Source: Fibrobacter sp. UWB2
GTDB lineage: Bacteria > Fibrobacterota > Fibrobacteria > Fibrobacterales > Fibrobacteraceae
Direction: 5' to 3'
DNA length: 64,000 nucleotides
NCBI RefSeq assembly: GCF_002210425.1
Contig: NZ_MWQK01000003.1
Location: 62,001 to 126,000, forward strand
How positions within the stretch are numbered: position 1 is the stretch's first letter; each line of letters begins with the position of its first letter. The notes under the pieces are model-generated. The model was not told the DNA's origin, did not search any database, and was given only the letters and a program-made list of their open reading frames with translations. Below, in pieces: positions 8,621 to 18,261 of this stretch. A program made the translations under genes and the position numbers.

Positions 8621-8650
8621 AGGAGATTCCCGATTAAATCGGGAATGACA
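8621..8650. repeat. Palindromic dispersed repeat (GGAGATTCCCG..CGGGAATGACA)
   Basis: GGAGATTCCCGATT / AATCGGGAATGACA inverted repeat between the divergent glk and acyltransferase genes. It is one of many copies in this window. Confidence 0.8.
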
Positions 8651-8773
8651 AGTGCGTATTTATGCGTATGTAACAAAAACAACCGATTTACTCCGCTCAA
8701 AAAATATACATTAAGCCCATAGGGACCTATTTATATTGAGTGGGTCATAATTCACTTTTAACAAGCAGAGACC

Positions 8774-9532
8774 ATGCGCGCTATTCTTGCACTCTTTTAT
8801 TACATCGTCGTTTTCACTATCATGGTTGTTGCGGGTATCCCCTACACCCTCTATTGCGGTATCCGCGGGCACTGGGAAAACTGCACCAAGATTTGCACTT
8901 TCGCCTTCAGGAACATTATTTTCAAGCTTTTCGGCATTAAAGTCGCGGTCAAGGGGGCAGAAAACATTCCAAAGGGCGTAAACTACGTCATCGTCGCCAA
9001 CCACCAGAGCTTTTTGGACATCAACGTCGTCTGGCATTCCATCACGTCGGCGTCATTCATGGCGAAGGCAAGCCTCTGGAAAGCGCCCGTATTCGGCTGG
9101 GTCCTGAACCGCTCCGGCAACATTCCTATCCACACGAACCCGCGCAAAAACGCAGGCCTCGGCAAAATCCTCAAGAAACGCCTCGAAAGCAATTACAACA
9201 TTGTCGTGTTCCCCGAAGGCCACCGCAGCGAAGACGGGCACATGTTCAAGTTCCAAAATGGAATTTTCCGTTTGGCAAAAGAACAGCACTTTGACATTTT
9301 GCCAGTTACATTTATCAATACCGGAAAGATTCTCCCAAAGGTCAAATGGGCAGTCTATTCCGGCACCGTCGAGATGGTCGTTCACCCGCTAATCCGTTAT
9401 GAAGATTACGCCGACAAGCCGATGGCCGATCTCCGCGACGAAACCCACGATTTAATTGAATCCGCTATGCCGTACAAGCAGGCGGAACTTGCCGCAGCAA
9501 AAGAAGCGGCAACAGAAAACAAGGAGGCTTAA
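8774..9532 (+). CDS. plsC: 1-acyl-sn-glycerol-3-phosphate acyltransferase (PlsC family), 252 aa
   Basis: Transfers the second acyl chain to lysophosphatidate in phospholipid synthesis at the inner membrane. An N-terminal hydrophobic segment (about 4-25) anchors it. The HX4D motif is NHQSFLD (about 76-82), followed by a GNIPI acceptor-binding element and FPEGHRS (family FPEGTRS). The Ala/Glu-rich C-terminus is unremarkable. The stop codon is 2 nt before the RNase R start and the RNase R SD lies inside this gene's end, so the two are co-transcribed. Confidence 0.92.
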   Translation: MRAILALFYYIVVFTIMVVAGIPYTLYCGIRGHWENCTKICTFAFRNIIFKLFGIKVAVKGAENIPKGVNYVIVANHQSFLDINVVWHSITSASFMAKASLWKAPVFGWVLNRSGNIPIHTNPRKNAGLGKILKKRLESNYNIVVFPEGHRSEDGHMFKFQNGIFRLAKEQHFDILPVTFINTGKILPKVKWAVYSGTVEMVVHPLIRYEDYADKPMADLRDETHDLIESAMPYKQAELAAAKEAATENKEA

Positions 9533-9534
9533 TT

Positions 9535-11979
9535 ATGGCTAAGGAATTACCGAGCGAAGAACAAATTATTGCAATCCTTCGTGACGAACCTATGGTAGGG
9601 AGCCAGCTCCGTAGCGCTCTCGGCCTCCCCAAAAAACAGAAGATGGCTTTTAAGCAACTCCTCGCCGACATGATCGAGCGTGGCGTTCTCAAGCGTTCTG
9701 CCCACAAGGAATATCAATTGGGCGATGGCGAACCGCTCGAAGACAAGCGCGAGAAGCGCCGCAAGAAGCTTGCAGAGCAGGGCGTCGAAGACAACCGCCG
9801 TCCGGGCGCTCGCAGCCGCCGTCAGACCGAAAAGGATTCCGGCACACGCGTGAAGCGCGGCATTCTGCACCAGACCGGTGACGAAGACTGGCAGGTGACC
9901 GAAATCGATACCGGCAAGGTGTACGAGATGTGCCACCGCAGACAGGCGCCGGGCAAGGAAGGTGAGACCATCAGCTTCACGCTTTATCCGCACCCGAAGC
10001 TCAAGCATAGCTACTTGGCCAAAGTCGACCGCTCCGCCGAAATCATGAACGTGACTTGGGACGAAGTCAAGAAGAAGTTCATGGAAGAGAGCAACTTGCC
10101 CAAGGGCTTTAGCCCCGCCATTGAAAAGTACGTGGCCTCCATTACGGACCCGACCGAAAAGGATTTCAAGGGCCGCGTGGATTATCGCAAGCTCGACATT
10201 CTTTGCATTGACCCCGAAGGCGCCATGGACCACGACGATGCTATCAGCGTGGAACGCAAGCCGAATGGTGGTTACAAGCTCGGCGTGCACATCGCCGACG
10301 TGAGCTACTACGTGCCTGAAGGATCTGACCTCGATGAAGAAGCTCTTGAAAGAAGTTATACGCAATACCTGCCGTGGACGGCAGTGCCGATGCTCCCGGA
10401 AAAGCTTTCGAGCGGCGTTTGCAGCTTGCACGAAGGCGTAGACCGTTGCGCATTCACCTGCATGATTGACTTGGACAAGGAAGCAAACGTTCTCGGTTGG
10501 GATTTCCACCGCAGTGTCGTGAACATCACGAAGGGAATCACGTACCAGCAGGCCGTAAAGATGATGGAAGACGGCGACGATTCCATCAAGGCTCTCGCCG
10601 AAGTGACCGCACTTCTCAAGAGGAACCGCACCAAGGATGGCTTGCTCGAATTCCAGACAACCGAATACGGCTGCAAGTTTGACGAGAACGGTGAACCGGT
10701 CAAGATTTTCCCGCGCGAACACGACGATTCCAATTCTTGGGTCGAAGAGTGCATGCTCATCGCGAACAATTGCTGCGCGAAGGAACTCAAGCAGCGCAAG
10801 CTGCAAGGCATTTACCGTATCCATGAAGCTCCGGACACGAAGGACATCATGGAACTCTATTACATGTACCCGGACCTGTTCAAGGACGCTCCGGTGATGT
10901 TGCGTGATTTGGGCAAGCCGCGCAGTGGCGATACAAACTTGAACCCGGTAGCCTTCAAGCTTTACGAACACTTGGTCAAGCGCGCTGCTGGCGACGAGAC
11001 GCTCACGAACCGCATTTTGCGCAGCATGCAGAAGGCTCATTACGACTCCAACAGCTTCGGGCACTTTGCCTTGAACTGGCAAGATTACAGCCACTTCACT
11101 TCGCCGATCCGCCGTTACGCGGACCTCTGGTGCCATCGCGAACTCGCCCGCAAGGGTAAGGAAATCGATGCCGAACGCGTGAACAGCGTGATTGAAGTCT
11201 GCGACTTGATTTCTGCAAACGAAATCAAGAACATGAAGGTGGAGCGCATCTCCATCAAGGTGTGCAGCTGCTGGATTTTGAAGAGCCGCATTGGCGACAG
11301 CTTCGAAGCAAGCGTTACTGGCATCGAAGAATGGGGCATCTACGTTTCCATCGACGATCCGATTGCCGAAGGTCTTGTGCGCTACCGCGATATCGCAGGC
11401 GACGACTTCTATGTGTTCAACCCGGATCAGGGTCTTGCATTTGGCAAGCGTAGCGGCCGCACCTTCCGCCGTGGCGACAAGGTGATGGTTCAACTCCTCA
11501 GAGTTGACCCATTGCGCGGTCAGGCAGACTTCAGCATCACCGAAAAGCTGAGCCCTGAACCGAAGAAGCGCCGTACCCGCGAAGATACCGAACGCGACAT
11601 TCGCAATTTCAATGAAAGAGCTGACCGCGCTGCGGCCGCCGAAGCACTCGGCTATGTGAGCCAGCCGGACGAAGACGACGATTACGAACCGGAATACGTT
11701 TCTCGCGGTCGCCGTGGACGTCGCGATTTCGACGGTCCGATTTTCGAACGCACCGGTCGCGATTCTCGTGAACGTGGCGGTTTCCGCAAGGGCCGTGACG
11801 AATTCGATGAAGGTCGCCGTTCCGACAAGCGTGGGAAACACGGTTCTGAAAAGCGCGGAACCCGCGATTTCGGCGAAGGATTCCATGTAGCCAGCGAACC
11901 GCGTGAAGCAAGACGTGGCCGCAGATCTAGCGAAAAAGGTCGCGGACGCAGCAGCCGCGGAGGCCGCAGAGGAAGATAG
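9535..11979 (+). CDS. rnr: Ribonuclease R, 814 aa
   Basis: Processive 3'-5' exoribonuclease that degrades structured RNA. An N-terminal winged-helix-like part (about 10-60), a basic stretch, cold-shock/OB regions, then the RNB catalytic core with Asp cluster DPEGAMDHDDAIS (about 226-238). Also seen: HIADVSYYV, the FTSPIRRYADL element and an S1 domain (about 575-665). The C-terminal tail of about 120 residues is rich in Arg, Gly, Asp and Glu (RGRRGRRDFDG-like), typical of RNA-contacting tails but long. Start ATG 9535 has GGAGG upstream. Confidence 0.95.
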   Translation: MAKELPSEEQIIAILRDEPMVGSQLRSALGLPKKQKMAFKQLLADMIERGVLKRSAHKEYQLGDGEPLEDKREKRRKKLAEQGVEDNRRPGARSRRQTEKDSGTRVKRGILHQTGDEDWQVTEIDTGKVYEMCHRRQAPGKEGETISFTLYPHPKLKHSYLAKVDRSAEIMNVTWDEVKKKFMEESNLPKGFSPAIEKYVASITDPTEKDFKGRVDYRKLDILCIDPEGAMDHDDAISVERKPNGGYKLGVHIADVSYYVPEGSDLDEEALERSYTQYLPWTAVPMLPEKLSSGVCSLHEGVDRCAFTCMIDLDKEANVLGWDFHRSVVNITKGITYQQAVKMMEDGDDSIKALAEVTALLKRNRTKDGLLEFQTTEYGCKFDENGEPVKIFPREHDDSNSWVEECMLIANNCCAKELKQRKLQGIYRIHEAPDTKDIMELYYMYPDLFKDAPVMLRDLGKPRSGDTNLNPVAFKLYEHLVKRAAGDETLTNRILRSMQKAHYDSNSFGHFALNWQDYSHFTSPIRRYADLWCHRELARKGKEIDAERVNSVIEVCDLISANEIKNMKVERISIKVCSCWILKSRIGDSFEASVTGIEEWGIYVSIDDPIAEGLVRYRDIAGDDFYVFNPDQGLAFGKRSGRTFRRGDKVMVQLLRVDPLRGQADFSITEKLSPEPKKRRTREDTERDIRNFNERADRAAAAEALGYVSQPDEDDDYEPEYVSRGRRGRRDFDGPIFERTGRDSRERGGFRKGRDEFDEGRRSDKRGKHGSEKRGTRDFGEGFHVASEPREARRGRRSSEKGRGRSSRGGRRGR

Positions 11980-11982
11980 TTG

Positions 11983-12909
11983 ATGGACGCATGCAATAAA
12001 GTCGCCCTCTACGCCAGTTACCAAACCGGGGAAGACCTCCCCGGCTATGTCCGCTTTGCGCTCAAGCATCTCGCTGAGACCGACTTCAAGGTCGTCCTCC
12101 TCACGAATCGCCGAACGCTTTCGAGCGACACCTACGATTTTCTGAAGGAAAATCACATCGAGCTTTTCCTCACCGAAAATCGCGGATTTGACTTTGGCAT
12201 GTGGCGGCGTTATTTGCAACTGCAGGCGAACCGAACAGACGCAGCCGGCAACTACGTTCCCGGCGTCATCACGCGCGATGTGGAACGCTTGTTGCTCATC
12301 AACGATTCCATCGTCTATTACCAAAACAAATTCAAAGAATTCTTTGAACGTGCCGAAAAAAGCAATGCAGACGTCGTCTCACTCACAAGCAATGACGAAT
12401 TTGCGCCGCATCTGCAATCGTTCTTCTTGTACATGAAACCCGCCGCACTAGGCGTGTTCTTCTTGCACATTTTCGAGACTCCCGAACAGACCGAATTCTA
12501 CGATGTCACCCGCAAGCTCGAAGTCGGCTTGAGCGAAAAATTCACCGAAGCCGAAGTCATCATGGAATCGCTCTACCACACGGAACGCCCCGTGTTCTTC
12601 GCATACGACGAGCTCATCCAACAAGGCGCTGGTTTCGTGAAGCGCAAGCTCTTGGAACGCCGTTTCAACTACGAAGAAAAGAAGCACTTCGTACGCCATC
12701 ACGCCTACGACGCCCTCAACAAGGACTACACCGCACTCATTCTAGAAGCCGGGCTAGATGCAGACTTTGACGAGAGTTGGCTCCCGAAAAGCAACGAGAC
12801 CCGCGCAGAGCGCATCAAGGACTTTATCTGGGAAAAAGGATTCCAGCTCGTCGGCTTCCCCGCTAAACGCCTACTCGATAAAATCAAGAAAGGTGATTCC
12901 CGATCATAG
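11983..12909 (+). CDS. Rhamnan synthesis protein F (RgpF)-like glycosyltransferase-associated protein, 308 aa
   Basis: The pattern VALYASYQT..LPGYVRFAL..L.TNRR..ENRGFDFGMWRRYL..LLINDSIVYY matches the RgpF family, which acts in polymer side-chain assembly of rhamnose-containing cell-surface polysaccharides. ENRGFDFG and NDS are family signatures. Start ATG 11983 has GAGGAAG upstream; a TTG at 11980 is less likely. It begins 3 nt after rnr, so it is probably in the same transcript. The C-terminal residues GDSRS and the stop are supplied by a palindromic repeat (12892-12921). Acceptor and sugar cannot be deduced. Confidence 0.75.
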   Translation: MDACNKVALYASYQTGEDLPGYVRFALKHLAETDFKVVLLTNRRTLSSDTYDFLKENHIELFLTENRGFDFGMWRRYLQLQANRTDAAGNYVPGVITRDVERLLLINDSIVYYQNKFKEFFERAEKSNADVVSLTSNDEFAPHLQSFFLYMKPAALGVFFLHIFETPEQTEFYDVTRKLEVGLSEKFTEAEVIMESLYHTERPVFFAYDELIQQGAGFVKRKLLERRFNYEEKKHFVRHHAYDALNKDYTALILEAGLDADFDESWLPKSNETRAERIKDFIWEKGFQLVGFPAKRLLDKIKKGDSRS

Positions 12910-12921
12910 TCGGGAATGACA
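12892..12921. repeat. Palindromic repeat overlapping the end of the RgpF-like gene
   Basis: GGTGATTCCCGATCAT / AGTCGGGAATGACA. The stop TAG at 12907-12909 lies in its loop, so the last four to five codons are repeat-derived. Confidence 0.8.
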
Positions 12922-12928
12922 ATTAGCC

Positions 12929-13678
12929 TTAAAACGGCAAGTCGAATTCTTCCTCTTGAGCGCGTTTTAGCTGATTGCGCAGTTCAGTCGCGAACTTGCG
13001 CGGAACAGGCCTCGAAGGCGGAAGTACGTTCACGGAAAGTTCATCAGAAACACAATAATTTACGGCTCCATTTTCCGACACAGAGTAAGTGACGACCTTA
13101 TAGGAATCGCCCATGCTCAATTCGTTCAAGGCCGCAGCCGATCCATCCTTAGAATTACGAAGTTGCTCACGGACTTTTTCGATCTGCTCTGCAGTAGACG
13201 GCGTATTCCACACAATCGCAAGCTGAGCGTAATCATTCCGCGGAATCTCTACAATGTCGCCTTGCTTAAAACGAATCGTCTTGGGATCACGACCTTTATA
13301 AGGCTCTTTATTGCAGACCCTCAACTGTCTCGGGAGATTACTCGGTCCTTCACTTTTTAGCCACAAAGAGCCATCTTCGAGGTAACGCCAGCACGAAACA
13401 TAGTCGGTAGAATGCATCATAGAACCTATCGGCAATTCCGTCACAAAAAAGCCATAGGCATCATTTGATTTTTTCTTGACAATTTTACGAATACACTTTT
13501 CGGCATCCGCCAAAGACTGATAGTACCCCACCTCACTTTCCATCAAATGGAAACAAGGGCAGACAGAGGGGCGAATCGCAAGCTCATCCTTATCGATACT
13601 AAAACTCTCTTTTTTGCTAAACATATAGCGAAAAACACGTAAAACGAACAGATTTGTATTGTTTTCGAACTGTTGCAT
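12929..13678 (-). CDS. Hypothetical protein, 249 aa
   Basis: Not recognised. No signal peptide or membrane segment. The N-terminal quarter is basic and aromatic (LFVLRVFRYMFSKKE). The middle has a SCWRYLEDGSLW element and then KQGDIVEIPRNDYAQLAIV, which reads like a small beta-barrel or SH3-like fold. The C-terminus, ATELRNQLKRAQEEEFDLPF, is charged. ATG 13678 was chosen because GAGGTG lies 5-6 nt upstream; GTG 13687 would start inside the SD. Single gene, divergent from the lipoprotein at 13790. Confidence 0.7.
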   Translation of the reverse strand: MQQFENNTNLFVLRVFRYMFSKKESFSIDKDELAIRPSVCPCFHLMESEVGYYQSLADAEKCIRKIVKKKSNDAYGFFVTELPIGSMMHSTDYVSCWRYLEDGSLWLKSEGPSNLPRQLRVCNKEPYKGRDPKTIRFKQGDIVEIPRNDYAQLAIVWNTPSTAEQIEKVREQLRNSKDGSAAALNELSMGDSYKVVTYSVSENGAVNYCVSDELSVNVLPPSRPVPRKFATELRNQLKRAQEEEFDLPF

Positions 13679-13731
13679 CGTATTCACCTCTCTTTTTATT
13701 CAAAATAACAGGTATAATTTATAAAATCGTA

Positions 13732-13760
13732 CTGACATATAATGACATTTTGAATATATT
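13732..13760 (+). promoter_or_regulatory. Promoter of the phosphatase-domain lipoprotein
   Basis: CTGACA, 17 bp, TATATT, about 30 nt before the ATG at 13790. Confidence 0.5.
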
Positions 13761-13789
13761 AAGAAGAACATCAGTAAAGCAGGTATGGA

Positions 13790-15877
13790 ATGAAGAAATT
13801 TGGTTTAACAGCGATTGGTTTTGCTGCTTTTTGGGCATCGTTATGGATGGCGGGCTGTGGCTCTGACGGAAACCCTGCCACCGGCAATGGCGACATTGAC
13901 CCGAACCAGCCGATTTCTCTTTTCGATACTTTGAGCGTTCCGAGCGCAGCCAACTTGCCCGCCTGCGATGCAAGCCGTGAAGGTCGCGCATTCTTTGTGC
14001 AGAACGAGAACTTGCCGCGACTTTGCGTAAAAGGTTCTTGGCGCAGTGCAGCGGACTCCACAGACTTTAGCGTCACATGCAGCGACGGATTTCTGCACGC
14101 GGTTGACAAAATTTCGCCAACCGGAACAATCGTCGGTAGCGCAGACACGGTCTTTGTCGAAGGCTTCGTTTCGCCGATTTCTGGCATTGCGCAAAAAGGA
14201 CCGTTCGTCTTTGGCACAAGCGTTACCGTCACCGAAGCGAACAAGGAATTCAACACCGAGACTTACCAAAAAGCAGAAGGCTGCATCCTCACGAATGACG
14301 GCCGCTACTTCTTTAACGAAGTCCACTCAAATTCCAACTGCGTGAAAATCAGGGCAACCGGTTTTTACCGCAACGAAGTGACAGGCAGAGTTTCAAACAA
14401 CCCCATTACGCTTGCTGCAAAGACTTGCTCGCCCGAACATGCGAACGTGAACATTCTCACGCATATCACTATCCCGCGCATCGAGCAGCTCACGATGAAC
14501 CACATTGACTTCGCCGAAGCCAAGGCGCAGGCGGAGCGCGAAGCATTTGCCGCATTCGGGATTGACACGGTCATGCTTTATTCGCAGCCGTACTTCACCG
14601 ACGGACGCACCGACAAGCCCGTTGCCGAAGATTTGGACATGTTCGGGAATAGCGAATACAGTGCCGCACTGTTTGCCATCTCCGCCATGATTCAAGGCGA
14701 GCGCAGCGAGAACGACATGATGAATCTCGCGAACAATCTCGCCGAAGACCTCAAGGGCGATGGCACTTGGAACGACCAGAACTGGAAAATTCAAATCGCC
14801 GACTGGATTGTAGGTCTCGACACGCTCTGGAAATACAACGACATTCGCAACAACGTTTCATCGTGGGGCATGAGCATTCCGAACTTCGAACGTTATATGC
14901 GCGCGTTTATCCCTATCGCTTACGGATTCGAGCCATGCACTGACGCCAACGCAGGGCAAGTCACTTACGTCAATCAAGGTCAAAGCGCCCTTTTCGCAAA
15001 CGACTACGAGCACGCTGACCATTCCAGAGTCCGATTCATCTGCGATGCAAATTCCAAGGAATGGCGTATTGCGCAGCCCATCGAAAAAGACACGGCAGGA
15101 TTTGGCCCCGGCGAATACGACAAAGAAGTCCGCGAAGGCCGCGTGAATCACGACAACTATTACATCTTCGAGACCGCCACAAACGCATGGCGCGTTGCTA
15201 CCCCGCAAGAAGCCGATGGTTTCACCGACCTCGTTGAAGTTTATGCAAATCTCAAGTCCGATGAAAAAGCGGTCTTCATCATCCGCCACAGCGAACGCAC
15301 CGATGACACGGGCCCGAACGGCCACTTGACCAGCAACGGAAAAACATACGCCCGCAATTTAGGCACCCGCCTCGCGACGATCGCCAAGGAAGATTTTTAC
15401 TACGGTTATTCGGGCTACACACGCACGCAAGAAACTTGCGAAGAAATCGCCATCGGAAAAGGCCAAACTGGCCACACACTCAACATCCTCCCCTACATGG
15501 ACGGAGCCTGGTATATCAAGGACGAAGCCACCGCCAACAACTATATCAACGCCGAAGGTGGCTGGGTCGTATTTTCCAAGTACGGTTTTACAGGCGCCTA
15601 TCCAGACGCATTCTACGATTTAGAGACACGCAGCGAAGAACTCTTGAAAAACAACATTCTCGCAAACCTCCCGGCCATGAAACGCGTAAACGTCATGTGC
15701 ACGCACGATTACCTGGTCGTGCCGCTCCTCGCCTACACCACCAACGGTCACGCGAACGTGCGCTACTACGAAAAATGGCGCTGGGTCAATTACCTCTCGG
15801 GCGTTGCAATGATTATCTCCGCTGACGGTTCCGTGCGTTACGTCCCCGTCAAGGGACTTGAATCGGGAACAATGTAA
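13790..15877 (+). CDS. Lipoprotein with C-terminal histidine-phosphatase-like domain, 695 aa
   Basis: Lipobox WMAGC at residues 19-23 with Ser/Asp after the Cys, so it is lipid-anchored. Residues about 25-440 form an unrecognised extracytoplasmic region with several paired cysteines. From about 490 a histidine-phosphatase (phosphoglycerate-mutase-like) fold begins: FIIRHSER (RHSER at 499-503), GHLTSNGKTYARNLG, then YSGYTRTQETCEE. A second catalytic His candidate is CTHDYLVVPL (H639). Substrate unknown; the fusion with a large lipoprotein region is unusual. It ends at 15877, directly abutting the convergent stop at 15878. Confidence 0.8.
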   Translation: MKKFGLTAIGFAAFWASLWMAGCGSDGNPATGNGDIDPNQPISLFDTLSVPSAANLPACDASREGRAFFVQNENLPRLCVKGSWRSAADSTDFSVTCSDGFLHAVDKISPTGTIVGSADTVFVEGFVSPISGIAQKGPFVFGTSVTVTEANKEFNTETYQKAEGCILTNDGRYFFNEVHSNSNCVKIRATGFYRNEVTGRVSNNPITLAAKTCSPEHANVNILTHITIPRIEQLTMNHIDFAEAKAQAEREAFAAFGIDTVMLYSQPYFTDGRTDKPVAEDLDMFGNSEYSAALFAISAMIQGERSENDMMNLANNLAEDLKGDGTWNDQNWKIQIADWIVGLDTLWKYNDIRNNVSSWGMSIPNFERYMRAFIPIAYGFEPCTDANAGQVTYVNQGQSALFANDYEHADHSRVRFICDANSKEWRIAQPIEKDTAGFGPGEYDKEVREGRVNHDNYYIFETATNAWRVATPQEADGFTDLVEVYANLKSDEKAVFIIRHSERTDDTGPNGHLTSNGKTYARNLGTRLATIAKEDFYYGYSGYTRTQETCEEIAIGKGQTGHTLNILPYMDGAWYIKDEATANNYINAEGGWVVFSKYGFTGAYPDAFYDLETRSEELLKNNILANLPAMKRVNVMCTHDYLVVPLLAYTTNGHANVRYYEKWRWVNYLSGVAMIISADGSVRYVPVKGLESGTM

Positions 15878-18253
15878 TTACTTGCGCTTCGCACGGATTT
15901 TCGGATCGAGCCTATGCTGTAACATCGTAAGCACGCGAGTCAAAATCCAGATGATGATCAGGTAAATAATTGCCGTCATAATCAACGGGAAGAACGCCTC
16001 GTAAGTGCGACTGCGGATAATATCCGACGCTTTTGTCAAATCCAGGATGGCGATATAGCCCACCACCGATGTCATCTTCACCATGCTAATAAATTCGCCT
16101 TGGAACACCGGCAAAAAGTGGTGTGCCGCCTGCGGAAAGACGATTTTGAAGAACGCACGAGGTTTCGTATAGCCGAGCGCAAGCGCAGCTTCCATTTGTC
16201 CTTTATCGACCGCCAAGATTCCCGTGCGCATAATTTCGGCAGCGTAGGCGCCAAAGTTCATACCAAAGCCGATAATGGCAACCCACACGCCATCAAGCCC
16301 CGTACGCGCAAACACGATGTAGAACAGCACCATCAAAAGCACGACCGACGGAATTCCTTGCAAAAGGCGGATGTAGCCAAGTGCAAAAATATTGGCGTAT
16401 TGCCTACGCGAGAGGCGCAACATGCAAAAGCCAAAGCCAATCAGCGAGCCCAAAATCCCCGAAAGGATAGAAATAAAGATAGTCACGCCAACACCTTGCG
16501 CCACAAGCTTCCAGCGGTCTTCACGAATAAATGTTCTCTCGAAGCTTTTCTTTAAAGAACCCCAAAAGGTTTCTTCATAAGGGGCAACAGCCTCTTCTTC
16601 TGCAGTCCGTTTTACAATGGCAACGACTCCACCATCATAAACAGGAGTAGAAAAATTAACGCTTCGCTTTCGTTCTGCGGTAACGGTAATCTCCCCCACG
16701 GCCAAATCACTTGCGCCAGACACGATCGACGGCAATATGGATTCAAAATTCATATTCACAATTTCAAGTCCATAACCATAAGCCTCACAAAAACGGACAA
16801 CCCAATCAATATCATAACCAACAATAGCATTGTCCTTAATGTAAACAAACGGGGCTACCTCCACATTCGTGGCCAAGTGAAGTGTTCCATTGGTCGCTTT
16901 CAACTTTGACAAATCAATTTTCTTGAGCGATTCATCGGATCCAAACCAGACTGATTCCAAATCAGTTTGCAAACCTTGTTTGATAGAATTTTGAATAAAT
17001 TCTGTCATTTGTGCACACAACTTTTCACCTTTTTCACTTTTTGAGAAAGCAAAGGCATAGTTAGCCTTTTCTAAAATCTTATTTACAATTTCAACTTCTT
17101 TACGACCTTCTACCAAAAGCCTTGCGGTAGGCTCATCAACTAGCATGGCATCCAATTTTCCAGCATCAATCGATTTGACCATATCAGCATAAGTATTGAA
17201 AAACAGGGACTTCGCTGTCGGGAAAAATTCATTCAATACTTTATCGAAAACTCCTCCTGTAATAAGGCCAATCTTAGCGCCATCGCGATTCAAGCTTTTA
17301 ATCATGTCTTCAGGATTTTTCGCTACCTGTTGCTTAGCTTTACCATCAAGAATCTGCACCGCCATCACGCATTCAGAAACGTAAATAGGGTGCGATAGAT
17401 AATTTTTCTCCTTGAATATAGGAGTTGCACTAAGCGTTGCCGCCGCAAAATCATACATTCCCGTTTCGATGCCAAGAATCACCGATTCGAAAGCCACGTC
17501 ATGGACCTCAATGCCGCAACCTTTTTCCTTGCAGAAACGAGCCATCAAATCCATTTCGTAGCCGACAATTTTGCCATTCTTGATGTATTCAAACGGCGGA
17601 TTCACGGCGCTCGTCGCCATTTTGTACGTAGGCATCCCCGGTTTTGCCTTCGGGAATTCCACGACCTTTTTCTCTTCATTTTCACCGAGCCAAATGTTAT
17701 CAATCGAATCCAGCATTCCTGACAGATGCATCTTGTCGATAAACTCATCCATTTCGTCACGAAGCGCTTTAGCCTTGTCATTTTTCGGGAAAACAATCAC
17801 AATATCCATCGGCTCGAAATCGGCATGAATATAAGCAAGGTTTGGATTTTCGAGTGCGGCATAGCGGATCACAGGTTCGTCATTGATAAAGCCATCCAGC
17901 TTGCCGTTCGCCACCATGTAAGCCATGTCCGGAGTAGACTTGTAATACTTGATTTCGGCCTTGGGGAGCATTCGGCGCGTTTCTTTATCGACAAAGACAA
18001 AACCCGTTTGCATTCCAAGTACAAGATTCTCGTTCTTGTTCATGTCCGCAATGGAATTGTACTTGAGGTGCAATTTTCTAAATCGTGGCGGAACATCCTT
18101 CAATGCAGAATCACGCCCTTCTTCGTAGCCAATTGTATATTGCGGGTCATTCAGCTGGGCCGCACTTTCAATTTTACGTACTTCTTCATCGCAGCCCGTC
18201 AACAAAACCGTCAAAGCCATAAGACATGTCAAATATTCGAGAATCTTTTTCAT
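15878..18253 (-). CDS. Amino-acid-type ABC importer: multiple receptor lobes fused to permease, 791 aa
   Basis: Lipobox LLTGC (Cys21) after a signal segment. Family-3 solute-binding sequence follows in three blocks: a partial one (about 30-190, C-lobe-like, ending IWLGENEE), a full one (about 210-440, opening NPPFEYIKNGKIVGYEMDLM and ending VWFGSDES) and an N-lobe-like partial one (about 450-560, APFVYIKDNAIVGYDIDWV). A HisM/GlnP-type permease fills about 570-790, with the EAA loop EAALALGYTKPRAFFKIVFPQA. One polypeptide thus carries periplasmic capture and membrane channel. Its ATPase is the next upstream gene, 8 nt away. Amino-acid specificity cannot be read. Confidence 0.88.
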   Translation of the reverse strand: MKKILEYLTCLMALTVLLTGCDEEVRKIESAAQLNDPQYTIGYEEGRDSALKDVPPRFRKLHLKYNSIADMNKNENLVLGMQTGFVFVDKETRRMLPKAEIKYYKSTPDMAYMVANGKLDGFINDEPVIRYAALENPNLAYIHADFEPMDIVIVFPKNDKAKALRDEMDEFIDKMHLSGMLDSIDNIWLGENEEKKVVEFPKAKPGMPTYKMATSAVNPPFEYIKNGKIVGYEMDLMARFCKEKGCGIEVHDVAFESVILGIETGMYDFAAATLSATPIFKEKNYLSHPIYVSECVMAVQILDGKAKQQVAKNPEDMIKSLNRDGAKIGLITGGVFDKVLNEFFPTAKSLFFNTYADMVKSIDAGKLDAMLVDEPTARLLVEGRKEVEIVNKILEKANYAFAFSKSEKGEKLCAQMTEFIQNSIKQGLQTDLESVWFGSDESLKKIDLSKLKATNGTLHLATNVEVAPFVYIKDNAIVGYDIDWVVRFCEAYGYGLEIVNMNFESILPSIVSGASDLAVGEITVTAERKRSVNFSTPVYDGGVVAIVKRTAEEEAVAPYEETFWGSLKKSFERTFIREDRWKLVAQGVGVTIFISILSGILGSLIGFGFCMLRLSRRQYANIFALGYIRLLQGIPSVVLLMVLFYIVFARTGLDGVWVAIIGFGMNFGAYAAEIMRTGILAVDKGQMEAALALGYTKPRAFFKIVFPQAAHHFLPVFQGEFISMVKMTSVVGYIAILDLTKASDIIRSRTYEAFFPLIMTAIIYLIIIWILTRVLTMLQHRLDPKIRAKRK

Positions 18254-18261
18254 AGCACCCC

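Noticed and set aside
9547-12324. 925-aa minus-strand ORF
   Set aside because: It lies antisense to RNase R and the RgpF-like gene, whose families are clear. Its Ala/Val/His/Phe-rich composition is typical of a mirror frame in biased coding sequence.
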